DNA of 64,000 bases from Allomyces macrogynus ATCC 38327 (taxonomy: Eukaryota > Blastocladiomycota > Blastocladiomycetes > Blastocladiales > Blastocladiaceae). The notes beneath the pieces are model-generated. The model was not told the DNA's origin. It made no database searches and worked only from the letters and a program-made list of their open reading frames with translations. The stretch spans positions 492,211 through 556,210 of the forward strand of contig GG745331.1 in the NCBI GenBank assembly GCA_000151295.1, read 5' to 3'. Shown here piece by piece: positions 10,977 to 22,215 of this stretch (its first letter is position 1; each line of letters starts with the position of its first letter). The position numbers and the translations under genes were made by a program.

Positions 10977-12287
10977 TCATTGGACCCGAACTCTCTTTGG
11001 CGCACGAGATATGTCATCAAAATCATACCACGCCGGCCTAGACATCGTTCCTGGTGCAGGTGCATCATACACGTCGACGTACGGCACATTTGCGGGCCAC
11101 ACGGCGTCGAAGGACCAAGTAATTGCCGGTTTCGGTGCGCTGGTATTGGGGTACTGATGCGTCGTCGTCGGTCGGAGCGGGGGCAACGTCGCGGCTGGTC
11201 CATGCACAGGACAGCTGTGACGGTAGCTCGCCAGGGCCCGAACCGGCGACGCGCTCGTGGTGGAGAAGGATGACAACGTGGTCGGCGACATCATAGTCGA
11301 GACGTGCGGCCTTGTCGGCGAGATCGGTGCCAATGGCGCGATTGGCGGCACGACCTGGTGTGCCGCCACCCCATCCGCATGCTGCGCAAGTAACGCGCTC
11401 GGTGACGGCAACGGCGCGGGCATGCGCTCTAACGTTGTTTCAAGCACCGGGTCGCCCATGTCGCGTAGAATCGTGCGCGCCTCCTCGACCACAGCGGTGG
11501 GGATGGCGCCGCCGGCCAGAACCCACTGCGCCATTCGTTTGAGCGCGGCGCGGCTCTGGTCCGCTGCCGAGTGCATGTTGGCAATCGTCGATTCGAGGTC
11601 GGCGACGCGTGCCTCGAGGTGCGTCACGGTCTCGGAATCGGTGCCTGGGCTCGGGCTGCGCGCGGGTTTGGGCGACTTGCGCTTGATTTGCACGAGGAGG
11701 TGCACTTGGCCGCGCTGGTGGGTGGGCGGAGAAGGGTCAGTTTGGGTCAAACAACAAATGTGTGCAATTTGACGGGTTCCGAGTGGAAGCGGACCTGGAA
11801 GTAGGGGTGCCGAAACTCCCACGCAGGCTCAATAAACTCGGCCGTTCCGTTACGCGAACTGTTGCTGTTGACCGCGGAGATGGGACTCGATGAGAGGTTG
11901 GAGATTTTGCTAAGCAAGCACGAAAGAATACCCATTTTGTCAGTTGAAGATGTTGAGAACCATGATCGGCGCGAATACGTCAAGAGCCGGCGTACCTGAA
12001 CCCCCACATGTTGAGTTGCCGGTTGTATGACGAAAAGTTGCTGTGTTTGAAATACCGCGGCAGGACCGACCGCGCAAACTCGCCGGGACTGTGCACGAGA
12101 AACGAGTCGCCCGACGCGCTCCATGAGACGATCTGCTTGAGCTCGTCGTTCTACACGCGTCGGAAGAGCTCGTCAGAAATCAATCATCGACCCGGCGAAA
12201 GCGCACACAGGGGATGCCGATGGCGTGTGCTCGTACCTCGAGGATTGAGTACATTTTCTGGACAAAGGTCGAATGGCCAGACACCAT
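10977..12287 (-). CDS. Heat-shock-factor-type transcription factor
   Basis: Exons 12287-12237, 12150-11996, 11909-11795 and 11714-10977, with introns of 86, 86 and 80 nt, give 352 residues. The HSF DNA-binding domain is complete once spliced, residues about 7-120: [48 protein letters not shown], then EFRHPYF and RGQVHLL. A predicted coiled coil (residues about 136-175, [17 protein letters not shown]) would mediate oligomerisation; it is shorter than in classical HSFs, so a Skn7- or Sfl1-like HSF-family member is also possible. The C-terminus is Pro/Ser/Thr-rich. The start ATG at 12287 has a good context (CACCATGG) and lies 140 bp downstream of a TATA-like element. Confidence 0.88.
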
Positions 12288-13137
12288 GGTGGAGAAGGTC
12301 GAGCAGTCGCTGATGGTCGTCAAGGAGGGAGAGGTGCAGGACGGGCGGGCGCTGATGCCGAACTGATCTGGTGGGCAATGAGGTTGAGGGTACACGACGC
12401 GACGGCGCGCGCGGGCCGGCCGGAAATATATATCCTGCGCGCGGCCATGCCGCTCGCACCCATGCCCGCGCTGCAGTTCGCCCTCCATGCCATATCAGCG
12501 CGAGTCACCGGTTCAGTAGTCGGCCCGCAGGCACGAAATGCCAAGGACCACCGGCAATGCAACTCCAAAATGACGCGTCGTTTCAGCCACCGCCCGACGC
12601 AACCCATGCCATCGCGCGCAAAGGGGTCTTTCATGACCACCTGTTTCTCGGGCAACGCGGGCGTAAATGTTCCGGCCTTGGCGCTTGGTAGTCGCGATCA
12701 AACTATGGGCGCGCGCCGTGCGCAACCAACCCACGCCGGAAAAAAACCGCCACGAGGCAATCGTACCCAAACGGGTGCTTCTTCACTTTGTCTAAGGTGC
12801 ACACGCGCATCCGGCATCACATGGTTCTCATTGGCGTGATCGCGAGGCGTTTTGCCAAGACCCGCGCGCTCACGCGCGATGGTGCAGTGGAGGGCTGTGG
12901 TGATCTCGACCAAAATTGCGCGAACACGCGTTGGCGTTCGGCGTCGCACGTCCTATTGATTTGATCAATGAACAAAAATCTTGGGATATGCCAACCCTAC
13001 TTCGACGCGGCCCGCCCGACGAACATGGGCGGGTGGACGGAGCGCGCGAGAACGCGTCGTGCAAGTGCCGACAATTGCCAGCCGCATCCAACTGCGCCGG
13101 CTCCCCATCTCATCCATGCGCCAAGCAAGCGGCCCAT
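12288..13137. other. Intergenic, HSF promoter and rhomboid 3' region
   Basis: Besides the TATA-like element I see no supported gene. Frames here are short and inconsistent. Confidence 0.5.
12423..12435 (-). promoter_or_regulatory. TATA-like element of the HSF gene
   Basis: On the minus strand the sequence reads GGATATATATTTCC, standing out in a very GC-rich region about 140 bp upstream of the HSF start codon. Its position suits a TATA box with a 5' leader of roughly 100 nt. Confidence 0.5.
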
Positions 13138-15073
13138 TTACCCACCGACTTGGCACTGTCCGAGCGCGGGAATGCAATCAATGTAGCTGCACCACGAGCA
13201 CCAGGTGCGCCCATCGCCCGCGTAAAACACGCGCGTCATGACAACGAACACGGCCACGAGCACCGCCAAACTCGCCGCGCGCAGGACGAGATTCAGCGGC
13301 GAGTAGCCTGCACAGACGCGGCGCGACGACGCGCGCACCGACGAGAGATCCGACGTGGCCTTCGCACCGAGCGACTTCCGCGACCGCCGCCCGGCACAGC
13401 ATGACAGGTTGATGTTGGGCATGACGACGAACCCGGCGAGCAGGCCCGACAGGAACCCAAACAGGTGACTAAAATTGTCGATCCCGGGCCAGAGACCGAG
13501 AATGAACGTGACAATCACGACGAACAGCATGCGGATCAGGCCGGCGAGCGGGTTGTGCAAAATTTGCCACGACTGGACGTGGTCGATGAGCAGGAGCGCG
13601 ATACAGCCAAAGAGCGCGCCCGAGCAACCGACCGACGGGGACAGGTCCGACGAGAACGATCCACCGGCAATGAACCCGAACGCGCCCGAGACAATGTAGA
13701 CGGGCGCGATCCGGAACCAGCCCCAGTCGCGCTCGAGCGACCGCACCGCCGTCCACTGGAATAGCGTGTTCATGGCCCAGTGCACGACCCCGGCGTGCAA
13801 GAACAGCGGGAGAAGGAACCGGTACCACTGGTTCGGCACGACCTGGTCGTCAGGCGTTGACGACGGCACAAACTTGCCGCACAAGTCCATGAACCCGCAC
13901 TCGTACATGCCGTCGGTGCTCGAGTGCTTGGCCGTGGGCAACGAGCACAGGATCGCGCGCGCGGCACTCGTTGAGCTCTTACCCGGCGCCGGTAGCTGCG
14001 GCGAGTCGCGAATGCACGGTGCGAACCGCGCGCCAATTTCGACGAGCACCTCGGTCGGTGGACCCACGAGGTAATTGAATTGCGGCGAGGTCTGGATCGG
14101 CGAACCCGTCTGGTTGTAGCTCACGACCAGTGCCAAGACCATGCCGGCAATTTGCAGGGCTGTCATCAGCCACACAAACCAAGGGCGGTACTGCTTGGCC
14201 GGGGGGAGGGCGTCGTGCGGACTCGCGGCCGCAGCACCGCCCGTAGTCAAAGCGCCGGCGTACCGGTAGTCTTGCTGCGCAAGCGCAGCGACGAGTGCCG
14301 CGTCAGCGGCCATTTGATGGTTGGCCATAGACACGGGACGCGCCGCGGGCGCGCTCGTACGGCGCCGTGGTGTGGGTGCGGCAGACGACGACGGCGGACC
14401 GGGTGTCGCTGAGGACGTCAAAGCAGGAGGTTGAGGTGCTGCTGGTGCCACCGGTGCGGCCGTGCCCGCAGGCTGCGGGGTCCGGCGACCCATGTTCGAG
14501 TCGAGCCCCTGGTGCATCGACAGGTACACGGCCTCGGACTGCGCGCCCTTGGTGTCGAGCCGGTACGGCACCTGCATGTCGAGCGCGGCCTGCGATTGCG
14601 GCGGCGGCTCGTAGAACGACAACGGTCGCGCCGTGGTCGTGTGTCCACCCGCCGTCGAACGTGACCGGATCGAGTGGTGGTCGGCGGCGGTCGGCGACGT
14701 TGGCGACGTGGGCGATGCGGGCCCGGCTGGCACGGTGGACACGGCAGGATTCATGTTGGCGGCCACGGACGCTGAGTCGTCAGCAGCAGCGGGCAGTTCG
14801 GCGGCGAAAATGTCGGTGTCCGGGTTGAGCGGAGCGCCCGTAACGGGACACCGGTCACCGTGATGCTCCATCCATTGCTCGAGATTCGCGCGCTCAAACG
14901 TATATCCAGTCTTCGTGATGACGGGCTCCACACACGGCTGGCCGGTAACTAAAGAATGAAATGACAAACGTGCGATGGATGAGTTTGACCATTTGCTTGC
15001 CAGCCCTTCCAACCCCACTAGGATCAGCTCGGGGATAGGTACTGTTGCAGTAGAACGTTGCCTTGGTCGCCAT
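13138..15073 (-). CDS. U-box / rhomboid intramembrane protease fusion
   Basis: Exon 1 (15073-15043) and exon 2 (14948-13138) join through a 94-nt intron into 613 residues. The N-terminus is a U-box-like fold: FYCNITGQPC, EPVITKTGYTFERANLEQW, then CPVTGAPLNP (residues about 7-60), as in Prp19-type U-boxes that recruit E2 enzymes. A Pro/Ala/Thr-rich linker of about 250 residues leads to a rhomboid domain in the C-terminal half: FLHAGVVHWAMNTLFQ, the serine motif GCSGALFG (Ser about 453) and NFSHLFGF (His about 504), so the Ser-His dyad is present. Seven hydrophobic segments are visible. A Cys-containing loop precedes the core, as in fungal rhomboids. Most of the U-box and the whole rhomboid domain lie in one uninterrupted exon, so the fusion does not depend on splice prediction. 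Confidence 0.85.
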
Positions 15074-15459
15074 GTTGCTGAAGCGTCGCTGGCCGCGCTG
15101 AGCAGATGTTGACGACACTGGCGCCAAGTATGGTTGTGGTCGGTGAAGGTCCTTGGAACTGCGGCCAGGTGCTCGCTTTGAGGTGCAGTTGGTATCAAAA
15201 TCTGGCCGCGTCGGCGCGCATCTAGTTGCGGGCAGTTGCTCGCGAGGAACGTCCAGTCGGATGTGCAAAATTGCGATGCCGGGTCGGGATTGGCCATCGG
15301 CGCGATTTCGCGAATGACGGCGAAGGCCAGGCAGCTGAAAGGTCATGCAAGGACCCAGACGAGTCGCGCTCAAGAAAACCCTCTTCCAACCCTGCCCTAA
15401 GTCCCAAGGACACCCAATCACAATTCAATGCTGTTCTCTTTCCACGACTCTACCGCGCT
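15074..15459. other. Short intergenic region upstream of the U-box/rhomboid gene
   Basis: This holds the promoter of the rhomboid gene and the 3' region of the MTC1-like gene. The minus-strand frame is open here upstream of exon 1, but the U-box homology starts only at the ATG at 15073. Confidence 0.5.
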
Positions 15460-16962
15460 TCACATGCCCGACAGCGCCTCGAGGTTTGCCTGCTCAAGCG
15501 GCGTCATGACGCGATCTCCCGACGCATCCTGCTCGGCCTCGGCCGCTGCGAGTGCACTTTCCGCGGCCTCTTTCGCCTCAGCCTCGGCCGCAGCCATGAC
15601 TTCCTCGACCCACTCGTCGAGACTCGCGCGCATGGCCGACCGCACGACGAGCCGCTCCCACTCTTGGTCGACGGGTTTGCCCGGCAGGACGCGAATGCTC
15701 TGCGAGAGCGTCGCGACACTGCGGCCGCCGGGACCTTGCACGCGCACGACGTAGACAATATGCCACGTCTCCTTGGCCGAGTCAGGACCCGTGGGGGTGG
15801 GCCACACAGCGGGGGCAAGGAAGACGACGAGCTCATCTTCGTGATTGGGTTGAGGAGCCTTGTAGTGGGGGGGGGGGGGGGGATATTGCGCACGTCAGGT
15901 CAGTTCACGAAACAGGGAGCACAATCGTGTCAAAAGCGAAGTACCTTGAGCGACTCAGACCAGACGGCCTCGAGCCCCGCGACTTTGGCATCCAACAGCT
16001 CCTCGGGCAAATAGGTACGGATCGCGGCATTCTCGCCATCATCCGCATCACGCCACTCGACGCGCAGCGCGTGTTCCATGAGCAGCGACGCCAACAGCTC
16101 GCGCGCGTCCTTGCTGACCAACGTCGTCCCCGCCGTCGACCGTAAGTTGGACCGGCCTACCATGCGCAGCCGCAGCGGCAGCGGGCGCGCCTCGGGTGCG
16201 ACCGCGTCCAGGACCGACGTCATCCCGCGCGCGAGAATCGACTGCAGCGACGAAGCGCCCTCGGTGACGCGCGGCGCGGCCGTGGCGACTGCGGCAGTCG
16301 TCACGGTCGAGGCTTGTGCGGCGACGGTTGTCAGGACCTTGGTCACTTTTTCTGTTGCGTGGTGGCCCTCGGACAGCAGCTGCGTCGTCATTTCGCGCAC
16401 GGTCGGGACGGCCTGGGCGACGCGGTCCTTGGCGGCAGTGGTTTCTTGGACACAGCATTGGTCACGGAACTGAGCCAGGAACCAAAGCCCCACCACCGCT
16501 GCCGCCACTGGCTTGTGCGGCAGGTGCTGCGGTGGACGAGGACGATGAGGGCTTGGCCTGCTGGGAGGCAAGTCGTGCGGCCGCTGGCGTCGGCGACTGG
16601 GCTGGCGGCGGCGGCGTTCGTGCTGCAAGCCGTGCGGCAGCCGTGGACGTCGACCCGCCGCGCCGGTGGCCCGTCAGAGTCGGCGCGGCCGTAGGCTCGG
16701 GAGCAGGTGCCGTGATCTCGTCGAGCAAGGCCATGACCGACGATGCCGAGGTGCTCGACGGTGGGGCAGCGGTGCTGGCGGCTGACGGCACACCAGTCGC
16801 GGGCGCCTTCGCGTCGTTCTTGGGTGCGGAACCCGTTTCTTTCGCGGCGGGATCGGCGAGAATGGCGGGATCAGCGAGCGGATCATCGACGTTGAGGTTG
16901 TCGATGGAGTCGAGAAAGTCGAGCACGTCCTCGGCGCGCGAGGCGTCGGCGTGATCAGCCAT
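15460..16962 (-). CDS. MTC1-like (maintenance of telomere capping 1) protein
   Basis: The N-terminus MADHADASRAEDVLDFLDSI matches the start of fungal Mtc1 (DUF5427) proteins. A low-complexity linker follows, then a helical segment (residues resembling VPTVREMTTQLLSEGHHATE), the conserved core LRLRMVGRSNLR, and a C-terminal exon with ELVVFLAPAVWP and a long Ala/Glu helix. The last intron is 15944-15859. Around 16505-16440 the frame changes twice: the most Mtc1-like reading passes through FGSWLSSVTNAVSKK, which needs one extra base at CCCC (16488-16491) and one at TTT (16442-16444). Two one-base homopolymer deletions are the simplest explanation. The molecular role of Mtc1 is unclear; in yeast it has been linked to telomere capping and vesicle traffic. 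Confidence 0.62.
15867..15882. repeat. 16-base G homopolymer in an intron
   Basis: On the minus strand it is a C16 run that forms the polypyrimidine tract just before the ACTACAAG acceptor of the last MTC1-like intron. Confidence 0.9.
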
Positions 16963-17430
16963 GGAGGTACGATACTTATGTATTGCGGGTAGTTAATCTG
17001 CGTGTCGTCAATACAGACGGTGCGCGCGAGATGAGCGCTGGTCAGATTGTCGTGTGGGTGGAAGTTGAAGACAGCCGACAGACAGACGCGCTCCAGTCGC
17101 CACGCACGTGTTTGCCATGTCACTGTCACGCCTGAATGAACGCGAGGCGATCCTTTGATCAGATCCAAATTCTCACTTCGCGCGCCGGTGCCAACGAGCT
17201 CCCCAGATCACCTCCGGCCGTGCCCCTCCTTGCCTGTCACGATCTCGAACAAACGGCCCTCCGCAGCTCATTCCTCGGAGGACGCTTGGTGCATGCTGTT
17301 GCCCTCCCGATCGCCTGCTTCGCATTCTCTCCTCACCCGCACCGGCCGGCCTGCAACCTCCCACAATTCCCTGCCAGCGGCACCCAAACCGAGCTATTCC
17401 CGGTGGATAAGTCGCGCGCAAGTGGCAGCC
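16963..17430. other. Divergent promoter, MTC1-like / GH18-like
   Basis: No gene is seen. The stretch separates the minus-strand MTC1-like start from the plus-strand secreted protein. Confidence 0.5.
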
Positions 17431-20400
17431 ATGATTCCACGACGTTTCGCGCCACCGGCGCCCCCACGGGCCGCTGCGCGCTGCTGGCCGGTCACCATGG
17501 CGGCGATCGCGCTTGTGTTTGCCATCGCGACACTGCTTTTCGGCTCCGTCACGGCCGTACCGGGTCTCCGTGTCTTTGCGTCCTACATGTCCTGGTCTCC
17601 GTACCCGGGCAACGACCTCGCCATTGATTCGCTCGACTGGCCCAATATCGACACGCTGCTCTACGGGCCGGTCGGGTTTGCGCCCAACAATGGATCGCTC
17701 GAGCTCAACGATCCGTACGTTCACTCGTCGTCCGAACCGGTCAATTGCTGCAGCGTGAAAATGACACGAGTTGTCCCTCGCAGGTACTCAAATGAGGACA
17801 TGGTCGTTGACCCGGAGGATGCCTACTGCTCGTGCTGCATCCGAGGTACTTTCTCATTTGCACGCAACCAGCTGCTTTCATTAATTGACTTACCTCCACA
17901 ACCAACGACTAGGCGGGATCGGCCGGCTCTGGGCGCTCAAGAAGCAATATCCGCACGTCAAGACTGTCCTGACCATGGGTCCCACGCGCGCATGGCTCGC
18001 CGCCAACCGATCGGCCGTGGCCCTGCAAAGATGGACGTCTACCGCGGCTAACCAGACGTTTCTCGCGCAGCAGCTTGTCACATACATGAACCAGCGCGGG
18101 CTTGACGGCCTGCACTTACAATGGCCCGACCTCGAGCTCACGCCGAGCTACGCGCCGTCCTTTCTCGCGCTTGCGACTGCCGTCCGGCAGCAAATGCAGT
18201 CGTCTGGCAGATCGGACGTGACGTTGTCGGTGCACTTGCCCGCGAACGCGACGCTGCTCAACAACGGCTCGCTCAACCTGACGGCACTGAACGCGGTCGT
18301 CGACCGCATCCACATTGCCGTTGGCAATATTCGCAGCACGACGAATACGTTCCAGCACGCGCAGAACGCGTTGACGAGTCCGTCGGACCCCGTCACAGAC
18401 CCGGTCTTGCGCAAGTTCACGTCGGTCAGCGGCATTGTCGATTTCATGACGTCCGCGGGGATTCCCGCGAGTAAACTCGTCACGACGCTCGCGTTTCAAG
18501 GACTCGTTTACTACGGCGTCGGCGCAGGTGGGCCGGGCCAGACTTATGCCAAGTCGCCGGACCCGCTCGAGTACAGACCGTGGATGACGACCAATATCAC
18601 GTCAACGGCATGGACCGTGAATGTCGACACGAATGCCGGTAGCGCGACGTGGTACTGGAACTCGGCCAATTTGAATGCCGTGACGATGCCGACAAGATCG
18701 TCGATCCGCGCCGTCCTCGACGCGGTTTTCGCGCGGTCGATTCTCGGTGTCGAAACGTATCACTTGGCCGGCGACTTGCCGCGCAGCAACACGTCGTCGA
18801 GTCTCTGGCCCGTGGTCGCGTCGTACGCGGCCGTCGACACCCCCACCGCCGCACGCATCACCGCCGCGCAATCGGCCTGCCTCGCGTCATCCCCATTCTG
18901 CAACCTACGATGCAACTCGGACTGCCACGCGTCGCGCACGCGGCACTTCTGCTCCGTCGACTTGACGCAACCCGCCTCCTCGACCACCGCACGCCTTGCG
19001 GTGACCCTGAACCAGGGCGGTCCGGACATGCGTGTCGCCGACGCCGTACAATCCGCCGTCATTTCCACCCTCTCTTCCAACTCGATCCCCGCAACCCTCT
19101 TCATCGGCACCGACCGGCTCACAAGCGCCGCCACGCTTCGCGCCGCGCGTCGCGTCGCCGACTTACCCGGTGGCGCCGTCGGGCTCGCGTGGTCAGACTC
19201 GCTCGACACGCTCCTCGCTTTGTCCGACACGGAATTTCGCGCACACGTGGCGTCGGCGATCGTCGCGGTCGCGCGGTCCGCGGGCGCCGACGGCATGTGG
19301 CGCCCCTCGCGTGTCCCATCGCTCGCGCGGATCCCGGCGCTCGACGAGGCCGCGGCGAGAGGCGATCCGCGCGCCGACCGGTTGTGCCGGGTCCTGACGG
19401 GCTTGGGCGTACAGCGCGTGTCGTGGTCGTTGGATACGTTAGATTACACGGTGGCCAACGGTGCCGACCCGGTGCCCGTCGTGCAGCAGGCGGTGAATTT
19501 CACGTTGGGAAATATGCGCAATGTGTCGATGGTCGTGGGAATGGCGGGATCCGCGATTGCCGTGCAGATGGATGGTCTGGTGGGTGAGCCCGCAGCGGTG
19601 GCCGCGGTCCAGACGCTCGCGCGGCAGAACAATGTGACGTTGGTCAGCGCGAGCGAGTGTTTGGGTGTGCCCGCGACGAACGCGTGGTCGGGCGGGTGGG
19701 CGGCCGCGGTGGTCGGGTCGGGCGGGCCGCTAGCGGTCCCGCCGGGGCTGGCGGTCAATTTGACGTGTCCCCTGGACCAGGTCGTCACGCAGTGCCAGCC
19801 TCAGACGAGAGACGCGTCGCTAGTGTTGGTGCGCGGGCCGCTGTCGTACGTTTCTTTCTACCGTCCGATCATTTCCTTGCCCTGGGCTCCACTCACATTG
19901 TTCATGACGATTTTCCAGGTCAATGGCGCTCTACAACCTGACCGAAAACATCCGCCAACGCCGCCCCGGAATGAACCCGATCGTCCCACTGACCGTCGCC
20001 GTCGACACGTCCGAACTGACCGCCACTACCACCGACGCTCTTCGTCGCGCACGCGCCGCATACATGGCGCGGTTCCTCGTCAACCAAGGGCACACGCTCG
20101 CGATCCACTTACCCTCCACCATTTCCTCGGCCAACGCCGCTGGCTACGTCTACATGGCGCAACAAGCCCTGCAACAAGTCGCGGGCGTGCGCGCCAAATT
20201 CATCGTCCCCGCGGGGGACACGCTCGACGTGGAAGTCTGCTCGATGCTGGCCGTCAATGGGGTCGCGATCCTGGCTTTACCGAGACTCGGCGCCGCCTGG
20301 GCCGAGCCGAGCGGCACGCACGTGCCTGAAATGGACGCGGTCCGTGCGGTATTGGGAGTGGGTAATGGCGCGGTGCTCGTGTCGGCACAACACGTTGCGG

Positions 20401-20514
20401 CACTCCCCCACCGTCCCGCGGACGCCAAACTACGACGACTTTGTGGGCCGGTGGCTGTGGACGCTCGCGCAGCGCAGTACCGAACGCGATCACGCTCTCT
20501 TCCTTGCTTCGTAG
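17431..20514 (+). CDS. Secreted GH18-like and NodB-like pseudoenzyme
   Basis: Exons 17431-17845, 17913-19845 and 19919-20514 join in phase and give about 980 residues once one base is dropped. A signal-anchor-like segment (MAAIALVFAIATLLFG) follows a short Pro/Arg-rich start. Residues about 50-470 follow the GH18 chitinase plan: ALKKQYPHVKTVLTMGP, the active-site strand GLDGLHLQWPDLEL near 200, GIPASKLVTTLAFQG and GVETYHLAGDLP. The catalytic DGxDxDxE is replaced by DGLHLQWP, so no acid/base Glu is present. Residues about 500-700 and 790 onward resemble two NodB/CE4 deacetylase domains, but TFDDGP reads TLNQGGP and the metal-binding His pair is not seen. A binding or structural role in the wall is likely. 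An extra C in CCCCC at 20405-20409 shifts the frame before YDDFVGRWLWTLAQ and the stop at 20512-20514. Confidence 0.65.
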
Positions 20515-20526
20515 TGCCACCGCGCC

Positions 20527-20827
20527 CNNNNNNNNNNNNNNNNNNNNNNNNNNNNNNNNNNNNNNNNNNNNNNNNNNNNNNNNNNNNNNNNNNNNNNNNN
20601 NNNNNNNNNNNNNNNNNNNNNNNNNNNNNNNNNNNNNNNNNNNNNNNNNNNNNNNNNNNNNNNNNNNNNNNNNNNNNNNNNNNNNNNNNNNNNNNNNNNN
20701 NNNNNNNNNNNNNNNNNNNNNNNNNNNNNNNNNNNNNNNNNNNNNNNNNNNNNNNNNNNNNNNNNNNNNNNNNNNNNNNNNNNNNNNNNNNNNNNNNNNN
20801 NNNNNNNNNNNNNNNNNNNNNNNNNNN
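20527..20827. other. Assembly gap (N block 1)
   Basis: About 300 undetermined bases. It removes the 5' part of the gene ending at 21556. Long frames reported across it are artefacts. Confidence 0.99.
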
Positions 20828-21556
20828 CCACTGGCCACCGTCATCCTCCGGTCAGTCGTCGGCCAAGCGCGCGCTTTGGTCCGCGGCCGCGCGACCCGCG
20901 CGCGGTCCGCGTCGCCCGAGAGTCCACTGAAGGGGTCCGGGTTTGGCAAACCGGCGGCGCCGTACGGCGCCAAGGCCCTGCTCGCGTCGGCGCGCATGTC
21001 AGAGACCGCCGAAACCATTGCCGCGGGCGCAGTCAACCGGCGGGCGACGACCACGTCGTCGGCGCCGGATCTCGGCAAGTCCGTTGGCGGCAATGGCGCG
21101 ATGAACGAAAGCAGTGCGACGACGGCCGCGCTCACCGCCAGCTCGGCCGGGTCGGCGCTCGATGCCGGGTCGCAGACCGGGTTACTCTCGGATACATCCG
21201 CGCCAACGTCCCCGACGCAGGCGGTCGCCGGGGCGATGCGGTCGTTGCCAGACTTGCTGGTCTCGATTCGCGAGGAGGACGCGCGCAGAGAGTGTGTGGC
21301 CGCCGCCGATGCCGCTGGGACGCCCGGGAGCGGGGCCGCGTCAATTCGCACGGCGTTGGATGCGGTCATGGCGATGCAGCAGGACGCGCGCGGGTCGGTG
21401 TCGGCGCCGGCGCCCGGAGTGGGGATGGACGCGCTCGAGCTGCCGGCACCTGCAGGGCCTGCGGCGGGCGGTTCGCTGGACCCGGCCTCGGATTTGATGG
21501 GCGAGTTGAAAGAGCTGCAGACGCTGACGATGGGCAGAGGTGGGAGATACTCGTGA
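20828..21556 (+). CDS. Partial hypothetical protein, C-terminal part
   Basis: The frame leaves the gap as PLATVILRSVVGQARALVRG and continues for about 242 residues to a stop at 21554-21556. It is Ala/Ser/Gly-rich with two likely helices (LPDLLVSIREEDARRECVAA, and SDLMGELKELQTLTM near the end). No family is recognised. The composition and the conserved-looking final helix suggest a real C-terminus rather than a shadow frame. The N-terminus is missing. Confidence 0.5.
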   Translation, partial: PLATVILRSVVGQARALVRGRATRARSASPESPLKGSGFGKPAAPYGAKALLASARMSETAETIAAGAVNRRATTTSSAPDLGKSVGGNGAMNESSATTAALTASSAGSALDAGSQTGLLSDTSAPTSPTQAVAGAMRSLPDLLVSIREEDARRECVAAADAAGTPGSGAASIRTALDAVMAMQQDARGSVSAPAPGVGMDALELPAPAGPAAGGSLDPASDLMGELKELQTLTMGRGGRYS

Positions 21557-22215
21557 AGGACTGGTGTGGGAGCAGGCTGGATGGTACAGGTTGAGGGGAT
21601 GGAACAGAACTGAATTTTTTTTTTTTTCGCAAAGATCAGCGAAAGCATCAAACGAGGAAGGTCCAAGCGAGTTGGTGCGAAGATGACCAGCACGCGCGAA
21701 CCAGTGACAACCACCATCGCAACCGATCCAGGCCAGGCCATTCCGGCCAGGACGAGCGGCGACAAGCGGAGAGGAGAGCAACAAGAACCAAAAGAGACGA
21801 AGAATAGATGAACAAATGAAAATCAACACACGTGTGCGGCGCCCTGACACCTGCACTTTCCACCAACGCGTGTGCTCGACAAAAAAACAACAGCAACACA
21901 ACACAACGAACAAACCCACGTCCGTCCGAACAGAGCCGAGCAGGCTGCAGGCAGCGGTGCCGACCGGAACGAACGAAAGCATGGAATGATGAGAGAAACT
22001 GGGACGAGACGGAAGGGACTGCGCGACCGAAGATGCACAAGTCCGTTGGAGAGGGGGCGGCCTTGAGGATGAGAACACGAGGAGAGAACAAAAGGGGATG
22101 GGAGGCAAAAAGAGAGAGGATGAGGGAGGAAGAAGATAAGAGAACGAGAGAGAGATGAGAGAAAACCCAACCGCGCCTACACAAACCACAAAACCACTTC
22201 GACGGCACCCACAAT
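21557..22215. other. Intergenic, convergent 3' regions
   Basis: This lies between the plus-strand partial gene and the minus-strand GATA gene. It holds a T-run near 21615-21627 and a purine-rich stretch (GAGAGA-like) near 22080-22160. No gene is seen. Confidence 0.6.

Noticed and set aside
20441..21765. Long frames running through the N blocks (also 32009-33220)
   Set aside because: They are open only because N bases contain no stops.
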